A stretch of 64,000 nt of DNA, from positions 74,022,678 to 74,086,677 of the forward strand of contig OX104134.1 of NCBI GenBank assembly GCA_944470555.2, written 5' to 3'. Below are positions 25,103 through 36,145 of this stretch, in pieces. Position 1 is the first letter of the stretch, and each line of letters opens with the position of its first letter. The position numbers were made by a program, and so were the translations under genes. This stretch comes from Heterobilharzia americana. Its lineage: Eukaryota; Platyhelminthes; Trematoda; Strigeidida; Schistosomatidae. The notes beneath the pieces were generated by a model, which saw only the letters and a list, made by a program, of their open reading frames with translations, made no database searches and was not told where the DNA came from.

Positions 25103-25324
25103 ATGTATAACATGACAGAATAGTAGAATTTTTTCTGTCCATGCATTTGGATCATAATTTATGCAGAAATCTGGATGATAGGTGAATGTTGCTTTTAGGA
25201 GTCCAGCTAAAGCCTGTGTTGACCAATTCGTGATTCGACCTAATCCAGATGAACTTGAAAATATCACAAGTGGTCCAGCAGTTATATGAAGGAGATTTTC
25301 TAGAGCCGGATAATAATCTTCAAC
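25103..25324 (-). CDS. Unidentified mainly helical protein, internal exon
   Basis: Exon of exactly 74 codons with acceptor TATAGTGTACAG before 25324 and donor GTAGGT at 25102; phase 0 at both ends. The product begins VEDYYPALENLLHITAGPLV, continues IFSSSSGLGRITNWSTQALA and ends KILLFCHVIH. Composition and helical periodicity resemble the exons at 15434 and 11422, and the phases are compatible with direct joining, so I infer one gene on the minus strand. No family is recognised. Confidence 0.6.
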
Positions 25325-26258
25325 CTGTACACTATAAGAAAGGAAGTAAAATAACTTTTTTAATAACAGCACGTTAGTTACGATATACGATGCACGATAC
25401 ATAATAAGAATATTCTATAGAAAAAAACAATAATCTTTGGTGCACATATCATAACAATGTCGGTTACAGGTATTAAGTCAAAACTAATATTATGCAATCA
25501 CAATGCAACTAATAGAGCCCTTACTTAGTTGGCAACACTTTTAATGATGGGATAATATGGACTTGTGATATCCTTAAAATTCAATGTCTTTTAGCAGAAC
25601 ACCTTGGCTGTACATATAATCGAACTGACCAACTGAAGAATATCTAGTTGTTGACATTCAGAACCGAACAGTTTATTCAATTTTGGTACATCAAAGACAC
25701 GAAAATCCATAGGATTTGGATACACAGACATTGCGAGTTCCAAACTGAGTGGAAGGTGTGACTCGGGTTCTACAACTGGCAGTTACAAAATAATATTTAG
25801 GAGCCATATAAGCAAAATGGTAACTCTGAGAACCCAAATACCTGAACAACTACATTAAGTAATACAGGAATCAACATTTTTAAATAGGGTCTTTGGAAAT
25901 ATGAGAAATTCTGTTTTTATATTGGTTGAATGACGCAACGAGAAGCCCATTTGGAGTGAGATGATACCATTTGTTTCGTAGGGTTTTCATCAGCTGGATA
26001 CAACATGAATTTTGTTACATGGTTACGCAGCCACTTCTAGTCTAATTCAGCTTATTTTTGAACAGTGTTCATATTGCGTCACGTAATATATATCTATTTC
26101 GACGGGATTTATCTGGTTAACCTCTTCTGATTTTTGAATTGTGATGTGTTGTGTTTACTACTTAACAACTAAAAAGTAGTTAAATGCATATAAAATAATT
26201 TTGAAGGAAATTCAAGTTTCCGAGAGTACCGTTTACTACTACGACGGTCCAATCTTAC

Positions 26259-26332
26259 CTGAAAGATGCATAAATAGACTTCCTGATTTTGTGTACATTT
26301 GTCAGTCTTAATGCTCCTATGTATTTGTGTAG
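26259..26332 (-). CDS. Possible small exon upstream of the 25103 exon
   Basis: Minus strand: acceptor CATTGTGTGCATCAG then 74 bases, then a consensus donor GTAAGA at 26258. In the frame that joins phase 0 to the next exon it reads TQIHRSIKTDKCTQNQEV and on to CIFQ. Splice sites are good and the phase fits, but the exon is short and has no recognisable family, so it could be chance. Confidence 0.35.
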
Positions 26333-27979
26333 CTGATGCACACAATGAGGTAATTCCATAGAAATAGTTTTGAGCATCATCAGTAATGCCAAAGGAAAGG
26401 ACAGATGAAGGCAATAAAAAGGTTCGTGCCATCATGTTTAGTAGACAGTGGTCACCAAGTGAATACAAGCAAGGCATATACAACTTACAATCGCATACCG
26501 TTCAATCTTTAAGGTGGTCCATATATTCATCTAGTACACACTACAGGAACTATAACTGTACATATTTACAGACTAGGTCCTTGATTCCAGAAATTTGTTC
26601 AACCACAGGGTTAATTAACCTCTTGCTTCATTTTTTTACGTAATGGATAAAAATTGTTTACAGACGACCCGTTCCCTTGCTTAGCCTGTACTGTTTGTTC
26701 CTTTATTTTTCCGACTCCTTAGTCTAAGATGGGATCAATTGACCAAATTCCTAACATTTCGTGTCAGTTATTGTGGAGTTAGTCAAATAACAACATGTTT
26801 ATTCTTATTTTATACCCTTACTAATCCTGTTATTATTCTATTCGACAGTTGGCATTTTCATTACTGTAAATAATAATTTTACGATCAACTTTAAATTCGT
26901 ATTTGTTCTTGATTTAACCTGCTACCACTGTGGTTGTTTCAGATAACAACCAGATAAGACATAGAAGAGGACCTGATCGAAAAAAATTGGTTCTTTAAAT
27001 GATGTCAGTAAGTAATAAAAACTACCCTGAGAACAATTTCTCATTGCACTTGAAAGACCAATGACGATGTACAATGAGAAAACCTACACTGATTACATTT
27101 GAATATAAATTACCTGTGAATTTTGTGGACTATATTTGACGAGATACATATTCACCTTTCCTCTTTAATGTGTAATAAAAATACTTTTGATTTTTCTCTA
27201 GAAATAACTTATTCTATTGTCAGCAATGAAGTAAAAGAACTAAAATTAATCCGGTGAGTAACTAGGGGAGCCCAAGAGCAACAAAATGTTTTCAGACAGC
27301 AGTTCACTTATACGTATTCTTAAGAACCATATATTAGGTGAGATTATATTCCTAGGCGTTAAAGATATCAACAAAAACTCTGTTAAGCTATGAGTTGTCT
27401 TTAATTTTCTAGAAAAAGAATCATACAAAACCTTTCATTTTACCAGCCGGTTTGAAAAACACTTATTCAAAAGAAATAAAGGCTTGAATAACACCAAACT
27501 TACTTCCTAGGTATAAAAAAAATCAAAGCATCTATTATTCGAAGAAAAAAAGATGGAATTTCTTTGAAAGCGTATATGAAAATAAAAAGATTGTTTCAGA
27601 TACAGTAATATACACATACATTTGAAAATTTACCAACGTAGAATTACCACACATATTTTTACCTTGGTAAAAGTGACGCTTTACAGCAGAAACTGATTTA
27701 GCCCCTTTCACGCTAGAAAAAACTTGTAGGACCTTAACACTGGTAAGATTCCAACGGTAACATTGAGAAAGTTATTCGTTGCAGCAATATATAATTTCCC
27801 TAAAATATCAACAAACTCAAACTTCCAAATTAAAATACAGATACATATTGAGTCCATACATGTTTATAAGCAGCATGTACATCAAATGGGAGGTAGCATA
27901 GATATTGTATATCAGGGTACTTCGGATTCTTATCAACCAAAATCGAACTTGATCCACGCGTGGAAGAAAAGTTAGATCA
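26333..27979. other. Unassigned DNA
   Basis: No supported gene. A leucine-rich minus-strand frame near 27246-27400 follows an AG but lacks a convincing donor. Confidence 0.35.
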
Positions 27980-28403
27980 TTACAATTACTTTTCTAGTGA
28001 AACAAAGGGCTTCAGTAGCACGTCTCCATTTCACTCTGTTCTCCGCAGTCTTGTCAACCTGCCACCACGACTGCCCACAACCTTTCATTTCTTCCTCACA
28101 TGATCTCCTCCATGTCAAACTCGCCACGAACGCCCAACTCGTCGTCCCCCATTCGGGTTCCACTCGAGGGCCTGACTTGGTGTGGCACGTGATGTCCCCG
28201 AATGGTCTCTCAGTGTATCCCCAATCTAATCCATCTCCACTTTCTTCTGCATATTTGTTGGGCAATGGCTTCTTGGTTGGTCCGTTGTCAGCTAGCCAGT
28301 CAGCCAGTCAGACATCCAGAGTTCCTTGTTGCTTATTCTTTTTATTCTGGCCATCTGATCACCATCTTCTGTATCGAGTGAGCGTAGGCGGCAGCTGTTG
28401 ATC

Positions 28404-28434
28404 TGATGTATGTATGTATGTATGTATGTCTGTA
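28404..28434. repeat. TATG microsatellite inside RTE copy
   Basis: Seven TATG-type units. The homologous site in the other minus copy (44279-44304) has fewer units, so it varies between copies. Confidence 0.9.
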
Positions 28435-29703
28435 GTTTGTTGGAAATGTTTTTCGTGAGGCGCCAAGTTTCTGAACCATCACATAGAAGCACTGACTTAC
28501 TTGATTGAATTAGTGTTGAGAATCCGGATGTTGTCCACGCTTTATGCTGAGTGTAGTGAAGTAGATCTCCACACTGCTTTCAGGTTAATCAACGCCTGTC
28601 TTGCTGTCTTTCCGATCCTGGCTGGCTTTGACGTCCTCATCTGTGTCTGTGCCGCCTGTAGTTGGAACGCCGCTGCCTAGGTGGTAGGTGAAACAGACTA
28701 CTTCCTTTGGGTTTCTCCCGTTCATGGTGACTGATGCTTGCTGTTGTTGTTGTTGTTGGTTGGTTGGATATCTTCATCACCTCTATCTTCTCTACATTCA
28801 CTTGAAGTCCCGTGTTCGCTGCCTGGCCTCTTCTGTCAACTTGTTGGTTTTTGCCTGTAGATCTTCGAGTTTGTGCCACATTAAACATAAATCATCATCG
28901 GCCAAATCTAAATCTTCTAGGCCCTGTTCATCGGTCATCAGCATATGACCCTCTTCTCACTCGTCACAGTTTGTTGCATCATCCGGTCTGGTCGACCATA
29001 ATCAGGAGGATGATCGGTGATAGTTGGCGGCAGCCTTGTCTCACTCCTGTCTTCACTTCAAAGGCGTCACTGAGCTTTCCATTGTAAATCACTTGGCATG
29101 TGGCGTCTTCATATAGCTGTTGAATGAGGTTGATAAAGGTTTGTGGTACTCTGTAGTGTTGTGAAAGCTGCCTGTCAAATTACTTCTCAGTCGACGCTGT
29201 AGAAGGCCTTTTCAAAATCGATGAAGTTGAGTCGACTGCCACTCTATGCTCTGTTCTATGATGATGATGATGATGATGCATAGCGTAGCGTTGCAATTTC
29301 ATCCGCACATGATTTGTTTTTCATGAAGCCAGCCAGTCAGCCTGTTCCAGTAGTAATTCTGAATCAAGCTCACCTTTTAATCCCTCCAGGATGATGCGGC
29401 ATGATATTTTGCTTGGAGTGGACAACAGCATGATTCCGCGCCAGTTGTTGGAAACACTTAGGTTTCCCTTGTTTGGGAGTTTGACAAGTTAGCCAATCTT
29501 CCAATCGGCAGGTACATTTCCTTCCTTCATTGCAAACCTTCTGCAGTAGTGGTGTGAGCATGTCGGCTGATGTCTCTGCGTCTGTTTTCAGTGCTTCTGG
29601 TGGAATTCCATTTAGTCCTGCTGCTTTCCCGAATTTCAGCAACTTCACTTCTACTTTTGTTGGTGGGTCTGTGTTCATTGATAGTTCTGTGGCTCGGCTG
29701 CTG

Positions 29704-29730
29704 CTGGTGGTGGTGGTGGTGGTGGTGGTG
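29704..29730. repeat. GGT/ACC trinucleotide run inside RTE copy
   Basis: Nine GGT units on the plus strand (Thr/Pro or His-type codons in the sense frame). The same site has longer runs at 41106-41139 and 45575-45608, and is absent from the 60768 copy, marking a subfamily. Confidence 0.9.
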
Positions 29731-30615
29731 TCCGATTCAAGAGTTTTCTGAAGTGGTCAGCCCATCGTTTCCTTTGTTTCTCCTCTTTGATAACTAGGCT
29801 TCCTTCACTATCTCTCATTGGTTTCATCTGTGTTGATCACTTCCCAGATAGTATTTTGGTTATTTGATATAGTGTTGTCGGGTCTCTGTCTCTCCTCTCC
29901 TACCAGCAGTCTGTTCTGCTTCAGTTGGTAGTGTGTCGTAGAGGTGTCTTTTGTCTTTGTGATCACTCTTCCTCACTTCTTTGTCCAGTGTAGCGTTTTA
30001 CAGGTTGTATTCAGTTCCTCTTTTCGTCGATCATCCCTCAACTGGTTCATCTTCTGCTTCACCATCTATCTTCCTCTCCCTGTTCTATCAGCTTCCATAT
30101 TTCCGTGGTGATCCATTCCTTGTCTTGCCTCTTCTTCTTCCTTCCTAACACGGTTATGCAGGTTTCCTTCCACGTCTCTTTCATAGAGTTCCAGTGTTCT
30201 TCCACACAAGTTTCCTCGAGGATGTTGCTCAATGTCTTCCATTTTTTCCTGATGACTGACTGATGTGAAGATCTCCTTTGTAGTTTCGTCCTTCAGTTGA
30301 GTTCAGTTTTTGTTCTGGGTGGTTGTTGAACTTGAACTGTGGCCTATCACCAGCTTCTTGTTTGAAGGCTTTCAACTTGATTTTGAGTGTAGAGGAGAGA
30401 AGACACATGGACCAACTGGTTTACCGAAGGCTTTCACCATACAGCGTTCTTTCGCCTCTCCGATAAGTTAGCACTTATTTTTGTTATTTTCTCTGTGCTT
30501 TGAAGTTTCTTAAGTGGTTAGATTGGTTTTAGGGTTGGGGTTACTAGTCATATGCCCAAACTTCCCTGTTTATCCGGGCTTAGGACCGGCTATTAACTTG
30601 TGAACTAGTTACTTT

Positions 30616-31159
30616 GGCTAGGTTGGAAAGTTAGACATTAGGTGTAAAATCAAAATAATTCCATAGAAAAAACGTATTGCTGGAATCAAACTGTCCTCTC
30701 AGTGTTATCATGAAAAATTTCGGTTCAACTTAAAACGGATAACAATGAACAGTACAATATTCTCATCAAAAGTCATATGGTGTACGGTTCTGTAATCCTA
30801 AAAATATTTCGTAACCTATAAGACATAACTCTTAACAGAAATGATCCACCAGTAAGTGTTAAAAGATAATTAAGTGCTGATTTTGTAGTGCATCTCCTAA
30901 CAACTTTAGAAGTGTTACGTAATTTGTCTACTTTGTACTACTTATATCACATTTTTTTAATAAAGGAATTTGGTTCTACGGTAAGATCACAATTTACATT
31001 TTCTAGGTCAGAAGAAAACGTCCCTGATAGTATTTAATGAATACTGTATGCCAACTGGTTTTAAAATTAATCAGTTTCATAAACTCCTACAAATCGGTCC
31101 AATCAACGACGGGATGATACAGGCAACAACATTTCAACCATATTCATCGCACAAGAAGT
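30616..31159. other. Spacer with a short repeat shared with 47490-47550
   Basis: Mostly unassigned. The stretch about 31045-31150 contains GTATGCCAACTGG and ATCGGTCCAATCAACGACGG, which recur in similar order and spacing just after the assembly gap. Confidence 0.4.
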
Positions 31160-31345
31160 GGTTGCCGTGATTCGGCAGTCAAGCGGATAACGCTCTGGTG
31201 CTTGGAGCGATGGGACCTGAGTTTGAGTCTTGATGATAACAAAATCTCTTACTGAAAGACAAGTACATCCAGTTGATGACACTTAAATAGAACGAAAAGA
31301 GAGCACTGTATTCCATTGCTAGTCAGTATCCATCATAATTATGTA
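31160..31345 (+). mobile_element. Sm-alpha-like SINE with hammerhead-derived segment
   Basis: The tRNA-derived head reads GGCAGTCAAGCGGATAACGC with an A-box-like start and GAGTTTGAGTC as a degraded B box at 31219-31229. The hammerhead-derived segment and ATTCCATTGCTAG follow, then a short 3' tail. Domain order matches the schistosome Sm-alpha SINE. Confidence 0.7.
31259..31323 (+). ncRNA. Decayed hammerhead ribozyme in SINE
   Basis: The best preserved of the three. In order it shows AAGTACATCCAG, TTGATGA (for CTGATGA), TAAATAGAACGAAAA (for CAAATAGGACGAAAC) and TGTATTCCATTGCTAG (for TGGATTCCACTGCTAG). The cleavage-site triplet expected as GTC reads GCA and the stem II pairing is broken, so I predict no self-cleavage. 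Confidence 0.65.
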
Positions 31346-31369
31346 ATTAAAATATGGCCAGTATCATGT

Positions 31370-31795
31370 CAATTCAACTGCATTGACTCACTGCACATTC
31401 AATGAACACATTTTCGCTTATCTATCTCCCCCTTTCACCCAACGGAGTTAATTTCACGACGGTAACTCTATTACTCCCAATCGTCTCATTGTATGTGTAA
31501 ACAATCCTATGCACAGCTATCACCGATCTTTTCTCTAGATTCCATATTGGACTAGGATTCACCAATATTGATTCGACGAAGCTTTTGTGCTCCGACGGCC
31601 TAATTTATCCACCTCGACTACAGTGACCTATGTGTTCAACCTCGTGGAGGATTCGATAAAATAATTGTATCAATAGGGCCATTTAACCTACGAAGCTTTT
31701 TTCTAGGTGAGTATACAAGTGTAAACGCGATCCTAATCCCAGCGTAAACTTTCTGAGTTGCGTTACCTATATGGTAAACACCGTGAAGACTTTGA
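31370..31795 (-). mobile_element. Penelope-like element, short 3' copy (arm of inverted repeat)
   Basis: About 426 bases that are almost exactly the reverse complement of 37319-37745. The sense strand encodes the region after the reverse transcriptase, with RIAFTLVYSPRKKLRRLNGP and a GIY-YIG-derived end near SENVFIEC, disrupted by stops. It is probably a 5'-truncated insertion of the same element family. Confidence 0.7.
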
Positions 31796-32459
31796 ATTTT
31801 TTTCTCATAATTTTGCCATAATCTTTATTAAACGTATAACAAATAAGGAGAAGGAACTAGAACTACGTAAACAATGTCTCAAAGTTGTGAATTAATCTTG
31901 ATATCAAAATGAACTATAAATTGTATCCGAAATGCTGTACGGTAAATAATACTGTTTCACTGAGTGATGCATTTGATAAAAAACAAAAGTAGAAAGGAAA
32001 TACAACTGCAATAAATTCACCGAGTGAAAAATTTGACCAAGAAATGGATTTCGATTTCACAAAATTAAACATGACAGCATAAGTGCTCATTTAAACAACT
32101 CACTTCATGATGAACTAGATAGTATTTGGTGCATGGATTATTGAATTATGAGACTATAGGAAAACGTAAGGCTGATATATTATGGAAATCACGAAACCTC
32201 AAAGTCCCTACATTCATTTCTTGAAAGGGACTTGTTCAAACTAGTTAGGTGGAAGAATAACGTTCGTCACGGTTACAGATACACATTGTTGACCGAACAG
32301 ACATTAACTTGGACCAAAGGCTTATTATCGAAAACCTTCAACCATATAGCACTAGAACAATTCCTCTAAGAAGTGATTTTCTTTATTATGTGTCGAAATC
32401 GATCATTCACAAACCAATGAATAAATCTTAATAGTGCCACGATCCTTACAGTAATCGTA
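31796..32459. other. Spacer with one copy of a short interspersed motif
   Basis: Contains ACGGTAAATAATACTGTTTC followed by ACTGAGTGATG at 31938-31970, which resembles a segment at 37897-37923. No gene is seen. Confidence 0.4.
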
Positions 32460-33020
32460 ATAGTCAATCAAAGCCATCAGTATCAACATAGGATCAGGCA
32501 TTACTGCAGAATGGTCTAAGTTAGCACACCTCATATCAGTACAAGTAAGAAAGCAGTAAAGATGGGAGATGAAGAAAGAAAGAAAAACTGGTCAAAAGCA
32601 GTAAAAGAGAGGAAGGAGGAATGGGAAAATGTTGAATTTAATATGACGGTTGATATGAAGATAAAGTGTGGATACATCTGAACCAGTGACATCAATTCTG
32701 AGGCAGCCATATCTCCTAGAGTCTCTTTAAACAATGGCTTCCGCTATCATATGGACCCTAACCGGCTAGTCTGCATCTCAAAACATGGCTCAAGCCAACA
32801 ATCAGACTTCATGTATTGATACCATGTTTCAGTCCGGTCGTACCAGGCATTTTTTCAGATTGAACGTGCTTCAATCAACACTGCACGACGAGACAAATGG
32901 TGACTAGGCCTGCGTATCACTTGGCCCAGTAGATGAAGGTTCACATGCACATCAACCGACTCTCCTCTCTTCCCAAAGACTCTACACCTGAATTCTGCGT
33001 TACTCATGTGGTGGCACCAC
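32460..33020 (-). mobile_element. CR1-clade (Perere-3/SR3-like) fragment, 3' end
   Basis: Minus-strand translation reads MSNAEFRCRVFGKRGESVDV then HVNLHLLGQVIRRPSHHLSR near 33005-32875, the conserved C-terminal region of this family, then ETLGDMAASE near 32725, and a 3' UTR-like tail to about 32460. Several stops are present. It is probably the 3' part of the element whose RT part lies at 34330-34860. Confidence 0.7.
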
Positions 33021-34329
33021 GACACAGCCTATACTATTAAGGCAACAATGATAAAAATCGTAACAGACACGCATTCAAAAGTAAAGAGGAATACTAAAAT
33101 AACTGAATACTTTTTCAAATCATCTAAAAAAATTAGAGGACCGAAAGGAAAAGCTGGCTTCTTTGTTTTAGATTTTACTAGCGATGTAGTCAATTGGTAA
33201 TCACGTCTAAAATGATTTGTAAGAGCATGATTACAGAATATTAAAATAAAGGAAACCAACTTCAACAACCTTCAGTTTGTAAATTAATATATTGATTAAA
33301 GTCAAAATTTACAATTACAGAGATAATATGCTGTGATGTGAAATTGAGACACGATTTGAAGTATAGCGTCATGCTGTTCCCGTGTTCAATTTGATACCAA
33401 GTTTTGGTTAGAAACTGTTGAATTCCGGAAAATCAAGCAGATTTAATGCATCCATTAAATGTCCACTTTTTTACATGTGATACAATACATCACTTGTCAT
33501 ATTTCTTGACCTGAACTAATCGAGCAACTTATGACTAGGAATTTCTAACTGAGGTGAAGAGAACAACCTCTGATATCCTCCGCGAATATTCACAATCAGT
33601 ATTCCCGTCTAACCTTGTCGAGATAATTTTGTTCACTTACGGTAACTCTTGAATCGGTTTTCTACCAATAACGACTTGATTTTCCGATTGGTGTAGACAC
33701 TGACAAATGTAAATTCATCTGAACTCCTTGAGATAAATATTAATTCATTATTCGTGCAGTTCAAACCTGTCAGTCGGAGGATACAACTGCAGGACTAGTC
33801 TGCACGGATACGCATTTTAAGGACAGAGAATAAATTGTTTGAATGCGCCAACCATTCTAGTTATGTCAAGATTTGATTCCACTTTAATTTGCTAGTTTTT
33901 GTTGTTACCTCAATGTGCATGAAAAATTCCTGTTCGTCATGTAATAACTCAATCATCTAGGAAGTCAGTAATCAAACAAGTGATTCAACACCGAATCCCA
34001 ATATATAGAAAATTTAGATTCTGACCGAATATAAAGAATGAAAACGCTAGAACTAGAAAAACTAGATGATCCATTAGAGCATTGCACCTTTAGGCCATAA
34101 ATTAACCAGTCCGTCAAAAATGATTTCGATATCACTCAAGTCATAAGTAATAGGTTAAGTGCACAAACAAGACATGAAGTTATACCGGTAAAAAAGACAA
34201 AACAGTATCTGAAATAAAAAGATGAAAAACCTAACAGTCAATGTAAAACTGAAGTTTTTCAAGAATCTGGTTAAGAAATTTGAAAAATCACTTCATAACA
34301 GAATGCAAACCAATCCAAATGGCATTTTT
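33021..34329. other. Unassigned 1.3-kb segment between two parts of a CR1 element
   Basis: It lies between the RT part (34330-34860) and the 3' part (32460-33020) of what looks like one minus-strand CR1 element. About 60-70 residues of element coding sequence are missing, but 1.3 kb of unrelated AT-rich DNA is present. No motif recognised. Confidence 0.4.
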
Positions 34330-34860
34330 GTATCTGCAGAGCAGCATACTCGCGCCTAAATAACAAAGTCGGATATCTTACCGGTGCCAGAAGTAACATA
34401 AGTTAACGAATACAGAACGGTAAGCTTTTATCTGGGCCGATATTTTACCAATAATCAACCATTCGGTCTTATAAACCTGCCACAGTAAGAGAGTTGGTCA
34501 GTGCATTCAAACAATTGACTCTCTATCCTTAAACTAGATGTCAGTGCAAGCTAATCTTGAAGCATCATCTTAGATTTGATGAATGTCAAACGCATGATCG
34601 TCATAATCAGTGTTAAGAAAACTTGGTGTTTTGTCAGCAGTTTTGCTTAACGGGAATATGCTTTCTGCTAACTTCAAGTCAACTAGGTGCCCCCTTGCAA
34701 ATAAGTCAATCCCTGTGAAGACGGAGGATACTATAGGGTGGTTAATGTTGGTATCCAGAAAGTAAGGGCGAGGGAAGAGATAAAGGTCAGGAAGCTGGGT
34801 TGTTGGCTGAATCGGTTTCGTATGCAACCGTAGGCTGGCATGTGATCAGTACTTACCGGC
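34330..34860 (-). mobile_element. CR1-clade fragment, reverse-transcriptase region
   Basis: Minus-strand translation contains IDLFARGHLVDLKLAESIFP followed by LSKTADKTPSFLNT (about 34718-34617). This corresponds to GGHLVDLKYADDIVL in the 17.8-kb copy, with the YADD box lost. The following SNLR to HLV stretch, in another frame, matches SKCKMLLQDW-type sequence, and the YLGS region survives as SYCGRFIRPNG. Heavily decayed. Confidence 0.65.
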
Positions 34861-35934
34861 TGCCCATACCATAGAAGTTGTTTCCTTAAGGTACCTGAAA
34901 CAGAGAAATGATAGATTCTAAGTGATCACACAGCCGAAGAAATATATGCTTGAGCCCGGTTATACATAGTCTTTTAAGAGTTTGCGATTTAGATTTCACC
35001 TTGCTACTAGTGAATAAGAAGAGCCCACACCACTGGGACCATAAGACCACAAGGCAGTAAGCAGTATTCTATTTCTGAGGCCGATATTTTCTGGTATCAC
35101 TTCCCATAAGGAAGGTAGTATCGGCATGGACTGTTATCGCACGCTGTCTAGTCAACAGAATGACTTCACCCTTGGACCCTTGCCACAGCGTAGATGTTTA
35201 CCGTATGACAGCAAATGGTATAATAGAACGTTAGAGAACAATTTTCCTAGCCAACACAGTTCTCCGGGTTATTATGATATGCAATTTCGACCACCGTGTC
35301 AGGATTTCAGTTGTTGGTCACAGAGAAGTTCATCTAAATATCATATAAATGAGAGATACACCACGGCTGATACTCTGTCATTTCAGCTGCCCAGTATTAG
35401 AAAAGCTGAATTGAGTAAAGTAAATAAATAACAAAAATACTAGTTTAACTCATCACTCACACAAGAGAACATCGGTTATGTATGCAACCCAGATTCATAA
35501 AGATGACTGACGTCTCTCACCATTTTCAGTTGTTATACATGTAGGAACAAGTCAATCTGAAAAACAGAACTAAGATAATCTAACAAGTGTTTATAAAAGT
35601 ATTAAAATTTTGCCCTGTAATAAATTAGTGTATACTCAATAAATGGTAAAATTATTCCACAATGTTGGTGATTGTCTCAATGAAGTTTGAACAAGCTGAA
35701 GAAAAAGTGTATAATCATAAAAAGAAATCGTAATCGCAAACACTCTTCTTCATTAAACAATGAGCCAGAGAGTATTAGGTAGCCAGACGCACACGAAACT
35801 AGGTGGCAAAGATAACACCAGTGACTCAATAATTGAAAATCAGGAGGTTAGACCACCATGCCACATGCGTGTTAAGTTTAACAAAACAAAAGAAACTTCG
35901 GTTGATGTAATTGTTCAACTTAGATTCTATAAAG
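34861..35934. other. Unassigned DNA
   Basis: A 101-codon plus-strand frame at 35126-35431 is the largest open frame; it has no splice sites that convince me and no family resemblance. Confidence 0.35.
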
Positions 35935-35939
35935 TGTGT

Positions 35940-36145
35940 GTAGAGCTTTGGCTCAGTGATATAGGTAGATGACTATCAATCGGTGAGTCATTTGTTCGAA
36001 CCCCGCTCAACCTACCGTGGTTTTGGCAGCCAGATAACATCTCTAGCCCAGACACAATAGTTGTGGCTCACTGTCTACTGTCAAAATGTGCACAAGACGG
36101 CTGTGTATTTTTTCGTATATAAAGTGTTTTTACTTGTCCAAGATT
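35940..36145 (+). mobile_element. Candidate tRNA-derived SINE, different from the hammerhead type
   Basis: TTTGGCTCAGTGATATAGGT provides an A-box-like sequence and TTGTTCGAACCCCGCTCAAC at about 35990 a strong pol III B box. No acceptor stem or anticodon arm folds into a full tRNA that I can see. An unrelated tail follows (to about GACGGCTGTGTATTTTTTCG). No hammerhead segment is seen. Confidence 0.5.

Larger units (their letters stand above)
27980..30615 (-). mobile_element. RTE-clade retrotransposon copy lacking the endonuclease domain
   Basis: Read on the minus strand, the 5' leader (30615 to about 30390, with GGTCCTAAGCCC) passes directly into the region after the endonuclease; about 0.8 kb present in the copy at 43830-46973 is missing. 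The RT region shows TKVEVKLLKFGKAAGLNGIP and PPEALKTDAETSADMLTPLL at about 29665-29540. The active-site box near 28906-28889 reads LADDD instead of FADD, one codon longer. The 3' part includes the antisense of LLYGSETW near 28485 and ends near 27985. It keeps a segment (about 29856-30220) that the 39750 and 43830 copies lack. Microsatellites (TATG, ATG, GGT) are embedded. Non-autonomous. Confidence 0.88.

Noticed and set aside
27246..27428. Leucine-rich minus-strand frame resembling the helical-protein exons
   Set aside because: The acceptor is plausible but no convincing donor follows, and the phase cannot be tied to a neighbour.
29570..29797. Frames with runs of Trp or Val (also at 41040, 45404 and 45444)
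   Set aside because: They are reading-frame shadows of the GGT/CCA microsatellite in the RTE copies.
35126..35431. 101-codon plus-strand frame
   Set aside because: No homology that I recognise and no splice partner; the length is within chance for this DNA.
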